64,000 bases of DNA from Oehlia diaphana (taxonomy: Eukaryota > Glomeromycota > Glomeromycetes > Glomerales > Glomeraceae): contig QZLH01000445.1 of NCBI GenBank assembly GCA_003833135.1, positions 17,624 to 81,623 on the forward strand. Reading direction: 5' to 3'. Each line of letters starts with the position of its first letter. Position 1 is the stretch's first letter. Below, piece by piece: positions 24,685 through 37,592 of the stretch. The position numbers and the translations under genes are program-made. The notes beneath the pieces were generated by a model that saw nothing but the letters and a program-made list of their open reading frames with translations, did not search any database and was not told the DNA's origin.

Positions 24685-26731
24685 TCAAGAAAATTTTTCT
24701 TTCTTCTTTATATCGGAAACTCTCTCAACAACAATTTTTTCACAAAATTCTAACAGTTCTTTTTCTAATTTTTCATCTTTGACTTGGGTATGCAACCAAG
24801 AGCGGGCTTTTTCATTTTGAGCTTTAAATTTTTGTTGATATTTACATAATACTTTATTGCAATAAGCTAATGTTAAGAATGTGATCAATACTTTAGTATC
24901 CAATTCTTTGACACGTTCATCAGCAATACAAATTATTGATGAAATATCTTCGTTTGTAGTTATGCCAAGATCATCAGCGATTTGTTTGGAAATGTCAAAT
25001 GAACCATCTTCATTTTGAGTTTTAATAACCTTAATGTACTCTTCCTCAGTTACAGATTCTTGAATTTTTTTGATAAGCACTTGATCTGCTTTTTCTTTGA
25101 TTACTTTTTTCGTTGTATGTTCAACAACGACTGTGTTGGTGCTTTTCACTGGTAAAGTGTCAGTCATTTCAATAATAGTAGCTGTGGTGGATGTAGCTGT
25201 GGTGGGTGTAGTGGATGGAGAACCTACTTTATAAATGATATCAGTAAGTTCCACTTTATTGGTTTTGGTGACAGTAGTCATGGCTTTCTTTTTCACATTT
25301 TTTTCTTTTTTCTTCTGTTTCCTAACAATTATAGTAGGTTTCTCTTCATTTTCGATCATCTTCGATTGTTCTCCGTTATTCTGAGTTTCAGGTACAGTAA
25401 TTTCAATTTCTTCACCACATTGATTAATGGGAGCGACCTTGACTTCTTGATCTGAAACAGTAGTTTTTTTGAAAGTGGACTTATGTCGAGGTATAAGCGC
25501 AAGGAGTTTTCCAGTAAGATTATTAGTAGTTTCTATAAGAATATTTTCAATAAATTCTTTAGTAGCTTCGAATTTGCTTTTAGTTTTTGTTGTCGATTGA
25601 GATACGTCTATTGCAGATTTTATGGCTTCACCAATCCAACTGGCCCAAGAAAGTTCTAATACTTCCTCTTCATTGATTTTAAAATGATCATTTGCAAAAT
25701 TTTCGGCCAAATCATATAATTGTTTTGTATCTGTAACGATTTTCTTCAAGTAAACTTCAGCTTCCTTAAATGAATTCGTCCACATCACGTGATTCGTATA
25801 TAAAATTTTAAGGAGTACTTTAGGTAAAGAAATATGTGACAATTTAATATGCAAGTAAAATATTTTATGTAATTTTAATAAAATTATAATTATCGCAAGT
25901 TAATAATAATGAGAAAGAAATGAAATTACCTGTAGTTAATACGGTGCCCCAGATATCATTGTGGAGAGATTTTACTTTTTCATCATCCTTTATAGTAGCA
26001 GTGAATGCTTTTTCCAATTCATTTTTGGAATCAAAATTAAATAATTTTGCTAATTTGTCTGTTAGTTCGAAATTACCATCTGTACATTGGTAATTTATCA
26101 AATTACATAAATTATAAAGAGTAATAGTAGTTTTAAAAAATTTTGTGGTTTTTGGATATTTAGAAAAGGAATAGAAGTTGGCAACAAAACGAAGTTTTCC
26201 TTTTTTAGGTCTGGGTGGTATGTGTAAAAATCTATTTTTTGGTTTTATTAAATCGCGTTCAAGATCCAATTTCTTTCCTTTAATTAGGTCTTTAGGATCA
26301 AGGATATAAAATCCCAAACTTACATGATTAAAGAAAGCATTATTATTATAAACTCGAATCTTGAATTTTTTATCAATATCGTAAATTGGAATATAAAATT
26401 CTTGATTCCATTCTGGGTTGATGTCATTGCAGATATGAGTTTTGCAAAATTCAAAACCACTAGATGAACAAGTAATTTTTACATAAAAATTCAAAGAATC
26501 GCCATCAAGCCAACTATTTAGATTTTTGGCACTGACAATATTAATCCGAACAACACCAACTGAAATATAAATAAAATGTTAACAAATGATTTAATTAAAT
26601 AAAATTCTAAAATTTATTTTTCGCGGACCTGGTTTTGAGACATCTTCCTTTGTATGTTTTACAGGATTAGGTTGAGGCGGTGATTCTATAACTATAGAAT
26701 CGTTTTCATTTGTTATAGACATTGAACTCAT
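24685..26731 (-). CDS. C2-domain protein, unknown function
   Basis: Three exons (26731-26629, 26559-25930, 25817-24685) give about 621 residues in phase. Residues about 34-150 form a C2-type beta sandwich: GVVRINIVSAKNLNSWLDGDS, FYVKITC, NDINPEWNQEFYIPIYD, KFKIRVYNNN. Such domains usually bind lipid, often with Ca2+; the Asp loops are only partly conserved, so Ca2+ binding is uncertain. A helical region follows, then a Lys/Thr-rich low-complexity linker. The C-terminal segment TQNEDGSFDISKQIADDLGI...FLTLAYCNKVL...KARSWL resembles the tail of VWA5A/PARP4-type proteins (inference). It is divergent from the channel gene, and a decayed copy of the pair lies at about 35.2-36.9 kb. Confidence 0.75.
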
Positions 26732-27368
26732 TGCACTCTAATCAAACTCTGACAAGAAAAAGAAGCTTTAAAAGTATCCTTTCACGTATATTTGCAACCG
26801 TTAACCATGATTGAAAATAACGGTTTAAAATTTAAACTTAGTCGACTTATACAGTGGCGTATTTGCATATTCGTGCATGTAAATTAAATTGACTTATTTA
26901 TCATGTACAATAATGAGCTGGCTATACTGCAGATCAAATGATCTCTTAATAATTACTTTATTTGTAAATACAGCGCTTCTATACTCTTTGATGAATTAAA
27001 AAATGGTTAGCGTAAAAACATTTTACTCTTAAATATGTTTTACAAATGAGGAACAATATCTAGAAAACTTCTTAAGTCATCAAGAATATTATCATTTCTC
27101 ACCACCTCCCAAACTTGTTTTGTCAAAGATTCGGCACGAAGGTAACGGTGGTTCTGCATTTGTATTTGCTTGGCATGATTTCAAATTATTATAGCTGCTC
27201 TAAAAAGTTAATTTATTATTTTATCTTTTGTTATCACTAAAATAGATTGATTAGATAATTTCGATATAATTTAATTACTGCAATAATTTTTTGTTGATCT
27301 GTTATAAAAAGAAAATTTTTCTACTAGAATTTGTCGCTTTTTCATATTTTTATATAAGAAAAAGAAAT
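26732..27368. other. Divergent intergenic region between C2 gene and channel gene
   Basis: About 640 bp without recognisable coding sequence. Part of it (around 27195-27240, CTAAAAAGTTAATTTATT) recurs near 35790 in the decayed second copy, so this spacer was included in the duplication. Confidence 0.5.
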
Positions 27369-30300
27369 ATGAGTGTTGCTGTAAATATGGAAGAAAAGCA
27401 AAATGATATGGGGAAGAATTATGTGGCCATCAGCCCAGATGGTTCGATAGTAGCAAAGTTTAATCCAAGTAAGGTTTATATTTAGACTTCTATTAATTAA
27501 AATAAAAAGATAAATTCATTTAACATATCTCTCATTTTTACAGATTATATAAATAAAGAAGACAATAAACCTTATTCCTGTTTATTGATCAAAAAAGTGG
27601 ATACAGATGACAAGGATATACCCTTAAAAATTGAAAAAGATAAATTTGGTGAAAATGTCCATGAATGGTCTTTAGCAGTTTCGGATGCCAATGAAAATAT
27701 TTGTTTTGTCGCGATCTCTTGCATAATTGGCAAAGATGTGTCTCACCAGCCTCAGCCTAATAACTTTGAAAGATCAAAGTTTTATACATATTTTAATAAA
27801 ATTTACAACTTTTTAGGACCTTCTATTTTCATTCTTTTCATAATCTTTTTTATCATTCCTTTTATCTGTATTCTCCCTTTCATTTTATATTCTCACTTTT
27901 ACGAACGTCTCTTTCCTTCTTATAATAAAAGAATATTCAATAATGAAGTATTTGAACAACTTCAATTAGCCATGAATTCTAAAAGTAAAGGAGAAATAAC
28001 AATTTTTAGATGTGACTTGACGCACTATAAGGCCAAAACCCTCCAATTTATCACGTATTCTTTTGATGGAGTAGTTGGTTTTCTACCTTCGAAGAATAGA
28101 ACGATACTTATTTGCATGAATCATATAAAAATACAAAAGCTTTACATACATTATATAAAGAATAAAAATAATAAAGGCCAAATTGAATTAGATGAAAAAG
28201 ATTGCTTTTTGTTACCTGAAAATTTATTTAAAGAATTAGAAAACAACAAGGATGCATGGAAATATCTTTTGAAGTCAAGATATCAGGAATATTTAATGAC
28301 TGATAGGAGTTATAATCAACAACTACAACATATTGAAATTTATAATGTTAATACTTCACAATTAGTGAACATTTTTTATAGAAATCGTGGGAAAAAAAAT
28401 AATGAACCAGGAATTTTCGCAATATCAACTGATTCAGATTTATTTGCTTATTCTAGTGGAGATAATACTATTACAATATATTTAATGGAAAGTGGACTTG
28501 AAGTTGTTTCAAAAAAGATTGATTGTGTTTCAAAAATTAAATTTTTAGAATTTATTGATGGGAATAATGAATTATTCATCATCAGTGAAGATAATAAATT
28601 TCATACTTGGCTGTTATCGGGATGCTTAGACGATCTTTTTAGCATCGAACATAATACATCTACTCTATTGAGTTATAACCATACTTTAACAAAAGCAAGT
28701 GGGATGGTAGTATTTCTTGACGAAAATAAAAATATTAAAATTTTACATGATTTAATTAATAAAGATACTAAGAAACCTGTAAAATCCGATTCCGAAAAAT
28801 TCTCGGATGAAAATTTTAATAAATTTAAGAAACTATATCACGAGATAAAGGTTAATAAATTACCTAAATGGGATGATAATATTACTACTATTATAAAAAC
28901 TGCATGTGGATTACTGGTTTACATGTATAATACTCGTAATGATGAGGAAAATAGTATTTATATTAATGCAATTGAAAAATTCATTAGAACTTTCATTGAA
29001 AATTGTCCTGATCATTGGAAACTTATGGAGATTCAATATCCCTTAATGGCATTTCTAATTTGTGCACGATCATTTTCATTGATCAAATTTATTCTTTTTG
29101 AAAAAGACTCAAAAGAGAAGAACTCAAAAGAGAAAGACTCAAAAGAGAAAGTCTCAAAAGTCAAAAACTTACATAGACCTCGAAGTCAGTATAGTTCTTA
29201 TCCAAATTATCATGAGGAATGGAAATTATCAAAATCAGATAATGATTTGAAATTAGCTTTAAGTTTTTGTAAAGGTTAGCACTTTAAATTCATTATCATT
29301 TTTATTTTTTAATTTTTCTTTAAAAAAAAAAAAATTTATTTATTTAATAGATCGAGATGCTGTTATGTTAGCATATTTATTAGAATATTATTCAGAAAAT
29401 TCTCTATCTCATATTGGTTGGATGATTAATGTTACAAAAATTCTTCCAGAATTATCTAAACATAAATACGGTATGATCGTTTTCGCTATTTTAATTTAAT
29501 AATATTTTTAATAAGAAATTCATATTATTATCATTTTTCATATATATAGCTAATTATGTGGATTTATTGTATTTTAAATCTTGTTTTGGAGAAATGAAAT
29601 ATAATTTTTCAAATAAAAGATTTAAAACCGTATCATTTAAACAAGATTTATTAGAAGTATATTTACCACTTACCCAACTTATACCAACAAATTTTGTTTC
29701 TTTGGTTACTTATTCTAATTATAGAAAGTTAAGGTAAATGCAATTTTAAATATCGTTTAAAATCAAGTCATATTTTAAATCTATTATTTTAATATAGATG
29801 TGATATGTCATCGGATATTTGTATGGTTCCACTTCCGAATTTTACAACTTGTCCAAATGAAGAACTTGATGAAGAACCTGAAGAAACTGAAAAATTTGAA
29901 AAATTTTGGACATTTTTGAAAATATGTGCAAAATTATTTAGAAAAATTTTTATTCCTATTGATCCGCTTAGGTTGAATTTGAAAGATGACCAATTCAGTC
30001 CATTTCTTCAAATTGAAAAATACGACAGTCCATTTTTTTATATTCCGGCTATGGAAGCAGTTATAAATTCAAGATGGAAACAAGCAAAAACTAATTGGAT
30101 GATTTTTTTAATTAAATATCTTATATTTTTAATTCTATTTTCTTATCTTTCTCAAATTTTTTTAAAAAATAATGAAAATTATAGCAAAACGGCAAATATA
30201 GTTATGATCGTAATATTTTATTACCTTGGAATTGATTTATTTATTGTTCAGTTTTTGCGGATGAAAAATATTTTATCAATATTACACACATTTGATCTAT

Positions 30301-31279
30301 GTAGTACCATTCTTGGTATAATTAATCTAACATTAATAATTTCTGGAATTGAAAGTGAATGGATTATTCTTTTAACATCGGTAACTACCTTAATACTTTG
30401 GTTTGAAATGGTATGTTTAACGCTTTTTTATATATAAGTTTTTACGTAATTATATTAAAATATTGTTATTTATTTCTCAAGCTCTTATGGCTACGATTAT
30501 ATTCGGGAATAGCGATTAGCATCTACATATTCGGAAATATTTTAAAAATCATTATCCCGTTTTTTGCATTCATGATTGTTTTAACAGTTGGATTTGGTCA
30601 TTCAATGTAAATATTTTTATTTTATTTATTATTGTATTAAGTTATTACTAAGAAATAATTTTTATTTCTATATTTATAAATAGGTTTATTCTTTTCGGAT
30701 ATCCATCACTTGTTAATTTACATCCTTCAATTTCAACTTATACATTAAATAATGGATCTGAAAATTTCACTTTGACAGGAACTGAACCAGATAACCCGTT
30801 TGATACACTTTTTGATGCTATTCTTTCTGCATATTATTGGAATACGCTTAGCTTTAGTGATTATAATTATTGGCCACTAAAACTATTAACTTTTTTGGCA
30901 AACGTCATTCTGGTTCTTGTTTTATTAAATATGATTATTGCATTGATGAAGTAAGTAATATTATTATATGTATTTATTAAAGAGATATATTATTCATAAA
31001 TATTTATTTAACCTTTAAATAATATATATTTATATATATAGTGATGCGTTTAATAAAGCTAAAGAAGATGGTAAACACGGACTTTTAATATTCAGATCAG
31101 AACTTATTAATGATTATGAAAGACTTTATGGTGCGGATTTATATAAATCATTACAATCATCAAAATATATTTGTTTTCGTCGAGATCAAAATTTAATGAA
31201 AGAATGGTTAGAAAAATCTAAAGAAATTCGAGAAGAAAAATTGTATTCGTGGTTTGATGAAGATACATCTAACGAATGA
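27369..31279 (+). CDS. WD40-like/TRP-like ion-channel fusion protein
   Basis: Eight exons (27369-27468, 27544-29274, 29351-29470, 29550-29733, 29798-30410, 30482-30606, 30684-30950, 31042-31279) give about 1125 residues. The N-terminal part has propeller-like strands (YVAISPDGSIVAKF, AISTDSDLFAYSSGDNTITIY, NELFIISEDNKFHTW) and an unexpected hydrophobic segment at about 123-150. The C-terminal third is an ion-transport domain: hydrophobic segments at about 811-834, 844-866, 878-919 and 930-955, a pore-like stretch (NPFDTLFDAILSAYYWNTL) and a last helix ending VLLNMIIALMNDAF, as in TRP-type cation channels. Exon 2 ends with a short tandem KEKDS/KEKNS repeat (29101-29170). Ion selectivity cannot be read from sequence. 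Confidence 0.82.
29101..29170 (+). repeat. Tandem 15-bp repeat in channel coding sequence
   Basis: About four imperfect copies of a unit like GACTCAAAAGAGAAA encode KDSKE-type charged pentapeptides within the cytosolic linker of the channel protein. Confidence 0.8.
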
Positions 31280-32189
31280 TTACCAATCTTTGACAGACTA
31301 TATGACAGCTATATGACACTTGTATTAAAGAAATGAACTTTATATCCATTTATTCTTTTTCTTTGATATTTTTTTAAATTGCTAAAAACCATGTAACCAT
31401 GTGACACATTGTTTCTTATTAATAAAACGTATTTGAATAACTGAACTAGTTATACTTTTTATATATCTTGTGTGACTGACGCAATAACTCTTATTTGATT
31501 TGAGTAATAAATAGATTGTTCCATAGCTATTTTCATAACACAATGTCATTTTTAATTTAATTATACATAAAATTTCGACATATTATACGTCATATATACG
31601 TCATACGTCCTTGCAATTGTGAAATTGTTAATGCTATAATGTTGATTGTGATTAAACTCACTTTAGAGCTTAGACATTTTCTATATTAATCCAAGTAATA
31701 AATTGGTGAATCAAAAACAATAGGATAATATACGAGCTTTTTTATGTAAATATCAAGCCATATTTATATTTCTAATTTGATAATTTACAATTTAATTACT
31801 TTAATTTAATTACTAGACTTTAGTTATTTATTTATTATCACATCCCAAACGTTTGAGATACTTTAGAGCGAAAATTAAAGGTTGTAGGTACGCTAGAGCT
31901 CCCGTAAGTAGCTGCAGATGATTTCCTCATAGCTCTCCTGAGCTATTGTTATTACAGTATACAGTATATTATCTTAGAGTTATTGCATAAAGTACAAAAT
32001 ATCGTATTTGACACCTTTTTTTCTGATATCTTATGGTCTCAGGAAAATAAAATTTAGTTTATAACAGATAAATTATAAAGATGCGATAAAATTTTTCTAA
32101 GATATTACGCAAATTAATAAATATTAATTTGGACCAACGATACAAATAATCAAAAATAAAGTATATTGTACAGCTAACTTCTATAATTA
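31280..32189. other. Intergenic, no gene seen
   Basis: About 900 bp following the channel gene. Near 31590 the ACGTCATATATACGTCATACGTC run is a short direct/inverted repeat. No coding sequence is recognised. Confidence 0.5.
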
Positions 32190-33395
32190 TCTTAGGCCAC
32201 ACAAATTCGATTTTTCGGTTCACTTCACCCGGCCGGGTCACTTTTTCAAATTTCAACAAAAAAAAGTTTATATGTAAAAAGTTTATCACGTGATCAGGAC
32301 TTAATTTTATTGGCGGGTAAGTTTATCACGTGGCTGAGAACTTTTGGGGCGAAAATAGGCCAGTTCATTTCTGATTGTTCGGAATTTTGATCGGGTTTTG
32401 AGTCAATAAACATTGGCTGATAGAACTGTGTAACCCGATCAGTGACCCGNNNNNNNNNNNNNNNNNNNNNNNNNNNNNNNNNNNNNNNNNNNNNNNNNNN
32501 NNNNNNNNNNNNNNNNNNNNNNNNNNNNNNNNNNNNNNNNNNNNNNNNNNNNNNNNNNNNNNNNNNNNNNNNNNNNNNNNNNNNNNNNNNNNNNNNNNNN
32601 NNNNNNNNNNNNNNNNNNNNNNNNNNNNNNNNNNNNNNNNNNNNNNNNNNNNNNNNNNNNNNNNNNNNNNNNNNNNNNNNNNNNNNNNNNNNNNNNNNNN
32701 NNNNNNNNNNNNNNNNNNNNNNNNNNNNNNNNNNNNNNNNNNNNNNNNNNNNNNNNNNNNNNNNNNNNNNNNNNNNNNNNNNNNNNNNNNNNNNNNNNNN
32801 NNNNNNNNNNNNNNNNNNNNNNNNNNNNNNNNNNNNNNNNNNNNNNNNNNNNNNNNNNNNNNNNNNNNNNNNNNNNNNNNNNNNNNNNNNNNNNNNNNNN
32901 NNNNNNNNNNNNNNNNNNNNNNNNNNNNNNNNNNNNNNNNNNNNNNNNNNNNNNNNNNNNNNNNNNNNNNNNNNNNNNNNNNNNNNNNNNNNNNNNTGAC
33001 CCGATTTTTGCGAACTAAAAAATAGTGGTTTTTTTTTGACTGTGTTTTTTTTCAACGTGTCCGTTGCCTAGTAATATGGCTTAATTTGTATATTATGTTA
33101 TTGTTTATTGCTTATTCGCAATTTTGTAAAAAAAGTATTTTATTAATATAAAAAAATAAGATGATCAAAATAACCGGTCAATACGTACTCAATTCTGATG
33201 TTGATCACATGTTGTGATCAAAAATCCGAACAATCAGAAATGAACTGGCCTAATAAATTCCTCCCCTTTAAAAGCCAACCAATCAGATGTCACGATTTTA
33301 TATATATTAATAAACAATAAACCCCGGGTCCCCGGGTCGATTTTAAATTTCAATGTTACGTGAACCGAATAATTGAATTTGTGTAGCCTTATTAA
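32190..33395. mobile_element. Gapped DNA element with nested terminal inverted repeats
   Basis: Outer inverted repeats: left GGCCACACAAATTCG..TTTCGGTTCAC (about 32194-32223) against right GTGAACCGAATAATTGAATTTGTGTAGCC (about 33360-33388). Inner inverted repeats: left GGCCAGTTCATTTCTGATTGTTCGG (about 32359-32383) against right CCGAACAATCAGAAATGAACTGGCC (about 33226-33250). The middle, 32450-32996, is an assembly gap of N. TGACCCG abuts both gap edges, and palindromic CCCGG motifs sit outside (CACCCGGCCGGGTC, CCCGGGTCCCCGGG). I infer a transposon or complex repeat whose core could not be assembled. Confidence 0.6.
32450..32996. other. Assembly gap (run of N)
   Basis: 547 unresolved bases. Any reading frame crossing this run is an artefact. 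The flanking TGACCCG copies suggest that a repeat caused the break. Confidence 0.98.
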
Positions 33396-33528
33396 TCAAA
33401 ACGATATATTTGCTAAACAATTAATTATGTTTGATATTGTGATTATTACCAAATCTGTGCGACAATCGTTCATAAATATCCCTATTTTAAAGAAATATCT
33501 TAACAATCGCTCTTAAAATATATAAATT

Positions 33529-34543
33529 ATGGCCCCAAGTTCTCGCAACGATACAGATGGTAAGATTATAGAAATTTACCAGTTTTCTCATTATATAGTC
33601 TATTAACTAGTGCTGTAATTTCAGACTCAGGAGTTCGTTATTTTCCTTATCGCATCACGCGTTCCCAGTCTCGACAGTCTAGTCAACTTACCTCTCAGTC
33701 TCAGCTTAGTGACTCTAGTCAACTTCCTCTCCAGCCTACACAAGAGAAAAGGCTTCACTTATCCTCCGTGGCTATTAATTCAGCAAGAGAAAAATTGCTC
33801 ACATTTCAAAAAGCCCGAGAAGAAGGGGAAGAAGTGGAAGAAAGTACCTTTCCTTTGTTCGTTCAACAGTAATACGACGTACCACAGTATTGAATGATCA
33901 GGATTTGGATTATGGTACTGATGCAACCGCAGTTCTGAGTCAAAACATTGCAAAGGAATCTGATTTTTGGGTTCGACCAAGACATCGTCCCGATCCACCA
34001 GCTGTATCTAGATGGAAAGGATAAGCATATCCAATAAAGATGATTGAGGTTGATTTTTCTCAGAGTCTCCCTGATCTTCATCAAACAACCGCTCTCTACT
34101 TTAATCAACGAACCACAATCCAGATTGTGTTAACTTGGAAAACGCATAAACACTTATACAAAACTAGTACTATACACTAATTGCTGCATTGTACCTTCGT
34201 ACAAACACAACCCACTGATTCCAACTATGTCATTTCTTTTGGGACAACAAATCCTGATACAAATACTGTAAACTATTGTTATTAATCAAATGGGTGTTCC
34301 TTCTGGTAGCATTATTGTGTTGGGCATCCTGATCCTAATAATAATAAATTTCCTCCTTGCAATGTGGTAAATCTTCCAGATTACCAAATGAATATTCCTG
34401 GACCAGAAATATTTGATGGAGTTCAAGCACATTTACTTCCCGCAGGGTTCCTATTGTACCAAATACACCTCCTGCAGGATTTGCTGCCGGATTTAATTTG
34501 GATCTCTGGGAAGTTCAAGATATAATACGACGACACATATAAT
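33529..34543 (+). pseudogene. Broken gene of an uncharacterised, probably lineage-expanded family
   Basis: The 5' part is well formed: ATG 33529, donor GTAAGA after CAGATG, acceptor TTTCAG near 33624, then ITRSQSRQSSQ, SAINSAREKLL-like helix (VAINSAREKLLTFQKAREEG), a 28-nt possible intron near 33847-33870, and VLNDQDLDYGTDATAV...FWVRPRHRPDPPAVSRWKG. A stop follows at 34022-34024. Downstream, the same family sequence continues in pieces separated by stops and frameshifts: IEVDFSQSLPDLHQTTALYF, then a PGPEIFDGV-like piece and finally AAGFNLDLWEVQDIIRRHI. I recall similar proteins being repeated in Rhizophagus genomes; a PD-(D/E)XK/Uma2-like fold is only a guess. Confidence 0.55.
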
Positions 34544-35214
34544 TTTATAGGTGTGAACTTGGTTGGCTGAAAAGGCATTAATAAACAAAGTCTATTGCAT
34601 TTAATTTGTATTACATATTAGTGTAAAAATGCAATGTTATTTTATTTTTTTGCGAGACAACTTAATCATCATCATTTGTAGAATATTTTTCTCAAAGTAA
34701 ATTTTTTAGCTAACACTAATTTTAATAAAAAAGATTATCTGTTAAACTTTCACTTCAAAAAAATTTGATGCATACTAAAGTTATACAAATCAATCCCTTC
34801 TCCATACGAAGTAATCACTTCCTTAAATAATATTCCTGATCACGTTTCTGATAATGCATTGACAGACCTAGTTAAATTGCTTTCCTTTGGTAAAGCTAGT
34901 CCAGAGGATGTGAAACCCGTGACAAAATATCATGATCAATTAATTAGCTGAGGTCAAATTTTCATATATACTTAGAAGGGTTTCATTAGGAAAAATACAG
35001 TGGTATGTGCTTTTGTAAAAGATGCTACTCTCAATTTATTTGTTGTGTCCTTTATTTCGATTGCATTTTTTTTCGAGAGGATAACTCTGATTAACGTTAC
35101 AAAAATATATGTGCTTAGAATATTCGTGAAATGCCTTGCACGCCCTTGCTAAGTAGATATTTATAATAATTCTTCGAATAAAAGTTGCCCTTTGTAAAAT
35201 AAAAAATATGTATC
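34544..35214. other. Intergenic with a short decayed coding relic
   Basis: One open stretch on the plus strand at about 34791-34950 reads SIPSPYEVITSLNNIPDHV and ends DVKPVTKYHDQLIS before a stop. It lacks a start and exon partners; I take it for a gene or transposon fragment. The rest is AT-rich. Confidence 0.4.
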
Positions 35215-35395
35215 ACATTCATCGAGTAATACGAATACTGATGAAATATTTCGTTTGTAGTCATGCTAAGGTCATCAGTGATTTATTTGGACATAACAAA
35301 AGAAACATCTTCATTTTGAGTTTACCTTAATGCACTTCTTCCTTATTTTTTTGATAAGCATTTTTACTTCTACATTTTTTCGTTGTATGATTACC
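35215..35395 (-). pseudogene. Relic of the C2-domain gene (C-terminal part)
   Basis: On the plus strand, GATGAAATATTTCGTTTGTA, CATCTTCATTTTGAGTTT and TTTTTTGATAAGCA follow each other as they do inside the C2 gene at about 24930-25115 (minus coding), with small deletions and substitutions that destroy the frame. This shows a degraded partial copy of the last exon. Confidence 0.75.
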
Positions 35396-36073
35396 AATAT
35401 TTATGTATGGAAAAAAATTATAAAATATTTCTCTGCTTTTTTAAATTCTGGTGAAGTATCAATAAACGGTGTTTTTCTGAGAAAGGATAAAGTTTATTGC
35501 AGTATCTATTAATTTTTATTTTCGAGTAATTTATTGGCAAAATAAGTTACAATAGATGATATCAACGAATCATTTAATGATCTAAAGACCTCATAATTTT
35601 AAATTATAAATATTTTTAATAATTGTAATAAATAACTGAATTTATTAAAAGTTTGAATAAATTATACGGATTGAAAATTTACAAAATAATTTGAATTCGA
35701 GACGCAATTCACGAATATATACTATTTTAGGTAGTTAATTATTCCTGCATTTGTGTAATTTTGTATATACTGTATATATACACACACTTCTAAAAAGTTA
35801 ATTCATTGTTTATCTTTAAGTTGTGCATATCATTGTGTGTCACTTTTTTTTTATATACTTTAAAATATATACAATATCAAGCATTTACTAATTTGGATGA
35901 TTTATGTTAGTACAACCAGTTTACTAAGTTGTATTAAGTTGTATAAAAAATACCTATTACGTAAGCCTGATAAAACAGTTACTCGGCACAACGTGACCTC
36001 GTAACTGCGGCACTGTCGTACCAGTGAAATTTACTGAGCTGCGCTCAGTAAATCCCACCAATCATATTGCTTA

Positions 36074-36925
36074 TTGCAAATACAACAGTTACTGTTTTTA
36101 TTTTTTTTGTCGGGTTTTCATATAATTATACAAGAAGAAAAGAATGACATTAACCGATCTTTAGCGGTCTCAGATATCAATAAAAATATGTGTTTTGTCG
36201 CGATCTTTTACGTAATTGACAAAGTTGCGCCTCAGCCTAAAAACAAAAGACCGAAACTAATAAATATATATATTTTTATTTTAGGACCTTCTATTTTCAT
36301 TCTTCTCATCACAATCTTTTTTATTATTCCTTTTATATGCATCCTCTCTTTAATTTCATATTCTCAATTATTACAAACGTCTATTTCCTTCCTATAATAA
36401 AAGAATATTCATTAATGAAGTATTTGACAATTTCAATTATTCATGAAATCTGAAAGCAAAGGAAAGATAAAGATTTTCGGGTCCACGTACGAAGAACTGT
36501 ACGATATTTGTCTGTATGAATTACAGAATATTATTATAAACATACAAATTTCTATATAAATAATAGAAATAATAAAGACTCATCTATATTTGCTGGAAAA
36601 GATTGCTTTTTGTTCTCAAGAATTTATTTAAAGGAATAGAAAGCAGAAAGGATGCAAAACGAAACTGGAAATATCTTGAGAAATTTTAATGACTGATTGA
36701 AATATATAATTTTTTACAGATGTCGCGAAAAAAAAGCTTAAATAATGGCAATTTACCGTAATTGCTTATTCTTATGGAGATAATATTATTACAATACATT
36801 GTATTTTAAATTATTTAAATTTTTGATTTATTGATAGAATAAAATTTAAAGAATTTATATTTTTAAAAAATTCGCAATGTGCCGTAAAAATTTGTTTACA
36901 AATGGTCACTGGTTATTACCCAAAA
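36074..36925 (+). pseudogene. Relic of the WD40-like/channel gene (N-terminal part)
   Basis: Sequence from about 36120 follows the channel gene from about 27640: RSLAVSDINKNMCFVAIFYVI-like reading, a GGACCTTCTATTTTCATTCT segment encoding the GPSIF hydrophobic helix, CCTATAATAAAAGAATATTC, and AAAGATTGCTTTTTGTT near 36598. Frameshifts, stops and deletions are numerous, and the ion-transport end is missing. The order and orientation relative to the C2 relic match the intact pair, so both came from one duplication. Confidence 0.75.
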
Positions 36926-37592
36926 TTTCACGCCTAGAATGTATTCTTCAAATTCAGAACAGGTAAATTTTTTTCATGAAAATATATATAATATATTTGT
37001 ATTTTATCTGAAAAAAAAAAACTCTGAGAATTCGTTCAATCCTTATTTAAGAATAATAAAAAGTTTTTAAAAATTAATTTAAATTTAAGAAAAAGTAAAA
37101 ATTACTCGGTTCTTTTGCTTTTTCCATCTGATTTAATTGAAATCTTCTATTTGTTATATAAGTTCATCCTATGTTTCCTTTCTTCGCTTTGTATATTTTT
37201 TGGATAATATGATGGATCTGAATTTTTCTTTTGTTTCGTGTCGATTATAAATATCAAAATTATTATAATGAAATTGACACGATTGATCATTAAATTTAAG
37301 TTCAAAAGTAATTTGTTGTGCAGCAGAACTTTTTATCGTTCTGGCAAGTTTTCCTATATATTTCTTCGGGAATTTGATGAGAATTTACCCTTACTATTAC
37401 ACGAAGTTTAAAGTTTAAACTGGAATGGGATCAGGAAAAGTTTTTATTTTGTAATATAATTGCCGATCATTTATGATTTATAATTGATTACATAATACAT
37501 ATAATGCACTTTTAGAATAGAATTAACTATTTAAAATCATGATCTTAATTGGTTAAATATAACAATAATTTATCTAATATTCCGTTCATACG

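Noticed and set aside
32294..33055. Long open frames crossing the N run on both strands
   Set aside because: They exist only because N codons are not stops.
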